Part shown: positions 13,385-14,930 of the stretch, piece by piece | Layout of the letters: every line of letters begins with the position of its first letter | How positions within the stretch are numbered: the first letter of the stretch is position 1 | Assembly: GCA_046730475.1 (NCBI GenBank) | Contig: JBKPIY010000065.1 | Span: forward strand, 1-14,930 | DNA: 14,930 bases | Direction: 5' to 3' | From: JBKPIY01 sp046730475 | Lineage (GTDB): Bacteria; Actinomycetota; Thermoleophilia; Solirubrobacterales; 70-9 | Program-made: the position numbers and the translations under genes | Notes under the pieces: model-generated | Told to the model about the DNA's origin: nothing | Seen by the model: only the letters and a program-made list of their open reading frames with translations | Database searches by the model: none

Positions 13385-14788
13385 CTGACGAGCACCGCCG
13401 CGGCCACCAAGTACGTCTACGACTTCGAGGAGGGAGCGCGCGAGCAGCGCAACCTGCTCGGCGGCAAAGGGGCGAACCTCGCCGAGATGACCCGGGTCCT
13501 CGGCGCGGACCGGGTCCCCGCGGGCTTCACGATCAGCACCGAGGCATGCGTCGCGTACATGCGCTCCGGAGGGGAGATGCCGGCCGGCCTCGACCCTCAG
13601 GTGGACGAGGCGATCGCCCGCCTCGAGGCGAGGGCCGGGAAGGCGCTCGGGGACCCCGATGATCCCCTCCTCGTCTCGGTCCGCTCCGGCGCCCGCGTCT
13701 CGATGCCCGGCATGCTCGACACGATCCTCAACCTCGGCCTCAACGACCGCTCGGTGGAGGGGCTGGCAGCCCGCACGGGCAACGCGCGGTTCGCCTGGGA
13801 CTCCTATCGCCGGCTGGTGCAGATGTTCGGGAACGTCGTCCGCGGGATCCCCGGCGAGCGCTACGAGGGGGCGATCGCAGCGGCCAAGCGCGACCGCGGG
13901 GTCGACCTCGACACCGACCTCGATGTCGACGACCTCCAGGCGCTGACCGCGCGGTTCAAGGAGATCTACCGGGAGGAGACGGGGGATCCCTTTCCCGAAG
14001 CGTCGCGGGAGCAGCTCGAGCTCGCGATCGCCGCCGTGTTCGGCTCGTGGAACGGCAGGCGGGCGGTCGAGTACCGGCGCCTGAGCGGGATCCCCGACAG
14101 CTGGGGGACCGCGGTGAACGTCCAGCAAATGGTGTTCGGCAACAAGGGGGAGAGCTCGGGCTCGGGGGTCGCCTTCACCCGGAACGAGATCACCGGGGCC
14201 CCGGAGCCCTCGGGCGACTACCTCCCGAACGCCCAGGGCGAGGACGTCGTCTCGGGGGTTCGCAACACCGCCACGCTCGACGATCTGCGCCGCTCCCTCC
14301 CCGACGCCCACGCCGATCTCCTCGATGCCCTGCGCACCCTCGAACGGCACTACGGCGACATGCAGGATGTCGAGTTCACGGTCGAGGGGGGACGCCTCTA
14401 CATGCTTCAGACCCGCGACGCCAAGCGGCCGGCGCAGGCGGCCGTCAGATTCGCGGTCGACGCCGTCGGCGAGGGCCTGCTCGATCGCGAGCGGGCGCTG
14501 CTGACGATCGACGCGGGCAAGCTCGACGCTCTCCTGCACCCGACCTTCGACCCGGAGGCGAGCTACGACGTCATCGCTCGTGGGGTGCCGGCCTCGCCGG
14601 GCGCCGCCAAGGGCGCGATCGTGTTCACCGCCGTCGAGGCTGTGGAGCGGGGCGGGGCGGGCGAGGACGTGATCCTGGTGCGGCCGTTCACGGAGGCCGA
14701 GGACGTCGCCGGGTTCGCCGCGGCCCGAGGGATCCTCACCTCCGAGGGTGGGAAGGCCTCGCACGCGGCACTCGTCGCGCGGGGGTGA
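13385..14788 (+). CDS. ppdK: Pyruvate phosphate dikinase, truncated after the catalytic histidine
   Basis: PPDK interconverts pyruvate, ATP and phosphate with PEP, AMP and pyrophosphate. It begins TKYVYDFEEG and shows the nucleotide-binding domain: LLGGKGANLAEMT, VPAGFTISTEAC, SVRSGARVSMPGMLDTILNL, QQMVFGNKGESSGSGVAFTRN, and GDMQDVEFTVEGGRLYMLQTR. The phosphohistidine domain follows, PASPGAAKGAIVF to GILTSEGGKASHAALVARG, with phospho-carrier H460 (numbered from CTG 13385). A stop comes six codons later, at 467 aa; the family is about 870-900 aa, so the linker and the whole PEP/pyruvate barrel are missing. No reading frame after the stop resembles the expected continuation (GKPCVVG), so a simple frameshift does not explain it. 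As read it could not complete the reaction. It may be a broken gene, or a junction at the end of a contig. The longer open frame from 13061 lies in the SDR gene and is rejected as start. Confidence 0.85.
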   Translation: MTSTAAATKYVYDFEEGAREQRNLLGGKGANLAEMTRVLGADRVPAGFTISTEACVAYMRSGGEMPAGLDPQVDEAIARLEARAGKALGDPDDPLLVSVRSGARVSMPGMLDTILNLGLNDRSVEGLAARTGNARFAWDSYRRLVQMFGNVVRGIPGERYEGAIAAAKRDRGVDLDTDLDVDDLQALTARFKEIYREETGDPFPEASREQLELAIAAVFGSWNGRRAVEYRRLSGIPDSWGTAVNVQQMVFGNKGESSGSGVAFTRNEITGAPEPSGDYLPNAQGEDVVSGVRNTATLDDLRRSLPDAHADLLDALRTLERHYGDMQDVEFTVEGGRLYMLQTRDAKRPAQAAVRFAVDAVGEGLLDRERALLTIDAGKLDALLHPTFDPEASYDVIARGVPASPGAAKGAIVFTAVEAVERGGAGEDVILVRPFTEAEDVAGFAAARGILTSEGGKASHAALVARG

Positions 14789-14830
14789 ACGCGCCCGGGA
14801 CCAGCGGAACCACGGTGCCGAGCAGCCTAA

Positions 14831-14930
14831 TCAGATCGTCTCGACCACGTCGCCTGCAGGGGCCGCTCCGCTGCCCAGGATCAGTGCTCGCCAGTCGGCC
14901 CGCTGCGGCATCAGTGGCGGACAGGCGGCG
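14831..14930 (-). CDS. Possible 3' end of an unidentified minus-strand gene
   Basis: Reading the minus strand inward from the window edge, one frame stays open for 32 codons and ends at TGA (14831-14833). The visible end reads DWRALILGSGAAPAGDVVETI, with G/C-rich third positions like the real genes. The other frames are less convincing or hit stops. I do not recognise the family. The 42 bp between this stop and the broken ppdK (14789-14830) show nothing clear. It may be a gene of an inserted element, or unrelated sequence joined by assembly. Confidence 0.3.
   Translation of the reverse strand, partial: AACPPLMPQRADWRALILGSGAAPAGDVVETI

Noticed and set aside
14770..14830. Single-base frameshift as the cause of the ppdK stop
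   Set aside because: I read all three plus frames after 14788; none gives the conserved PPDK continuation.
1..14930. tRNA or rRNA genes, CRISPR arrays and complete insertion sequences
   Set aside because: I saw no cloverleaf, no regularly spaced repeats and no transposase motifs; gaps between genes are short except 9600-9825.

Overview
The window is GC-rich, densely packed bacterial DNA with a strong G/C bias at third codon positions and many GTG starts. Gene order points to an actinobacterium. The run tlyA, nadK, recN, pyrG, ADP-ribose Nudix hydrolase, xerD matches the order known from Mycobacterium tuberculosis (tlyA, ppnK, recN, two further genes, pyrG, Nudix hydrolase, xerD). A deep-branching class such as Thermoleophilia would fit, but that placement is inference. 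The odd length, the cut gene at the left end and the broken gene at the right end suggest a short draft or metagenome contig.

Layout. At 1..1171 are the end of tlyA and a coupled nadK. At 1191..3305 a divergent MarR regulator and a DHA2-type drug efflux transporter (MFS) share a 72-bp control region with an 8+5+8 bp inverted repeat. At 3365..5047 lies recN and at 5141..6841 pyrG. At 6907..8576 an M20 metallopeptidase is translationally coupled to a Nudix ADP-ribose pyrophosphatase, followed by xerD (8631..9599). The next 226 bp contain a 169-bp imperfect palindrome that begins at the xerD stop codon and ends before the mutM promoter. At 9826..12626 mutM, a P1-family (DmpA-like) self-processing peptidase and recO form a tight operon. 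A short-chain dehydrogenase (12553..13317, minus) diverges from the front half of pyruvate phosphate dikinase (13385..14788), which stops just after its catalytic histidine. The last 142 bp are unrelated to ppdK and may hold the 3' end of a minus-strand gene.

How it works together. Most of the window is housekeeping: ribosome methylation, NADP and CTP synthesis, double-strand break and recombinational repair (RecN, RecO), base excision repair (MutM), chromosome resolution (XerD) and nucleotide hygiene (Nudix). The MarR/MFS pair looks like an accessory resistance cassette set into this conserved order. Several genes share one promoter layout: a TANNNT -10 box ending 6 or 7 nt before the start codon. 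This implies leaderless mRNAs in at least four cases.

I found no phage, CRISPR, toxin-antitoxin or secondary-metabolite system, and no tRNA or rRNA gene. The most unexplained item is the palindrome at 9596..9764. The other loose ends are the ppdK break, the recO tail that overlaps the convergent SDR gene, and the Arg-rich MutM tail.
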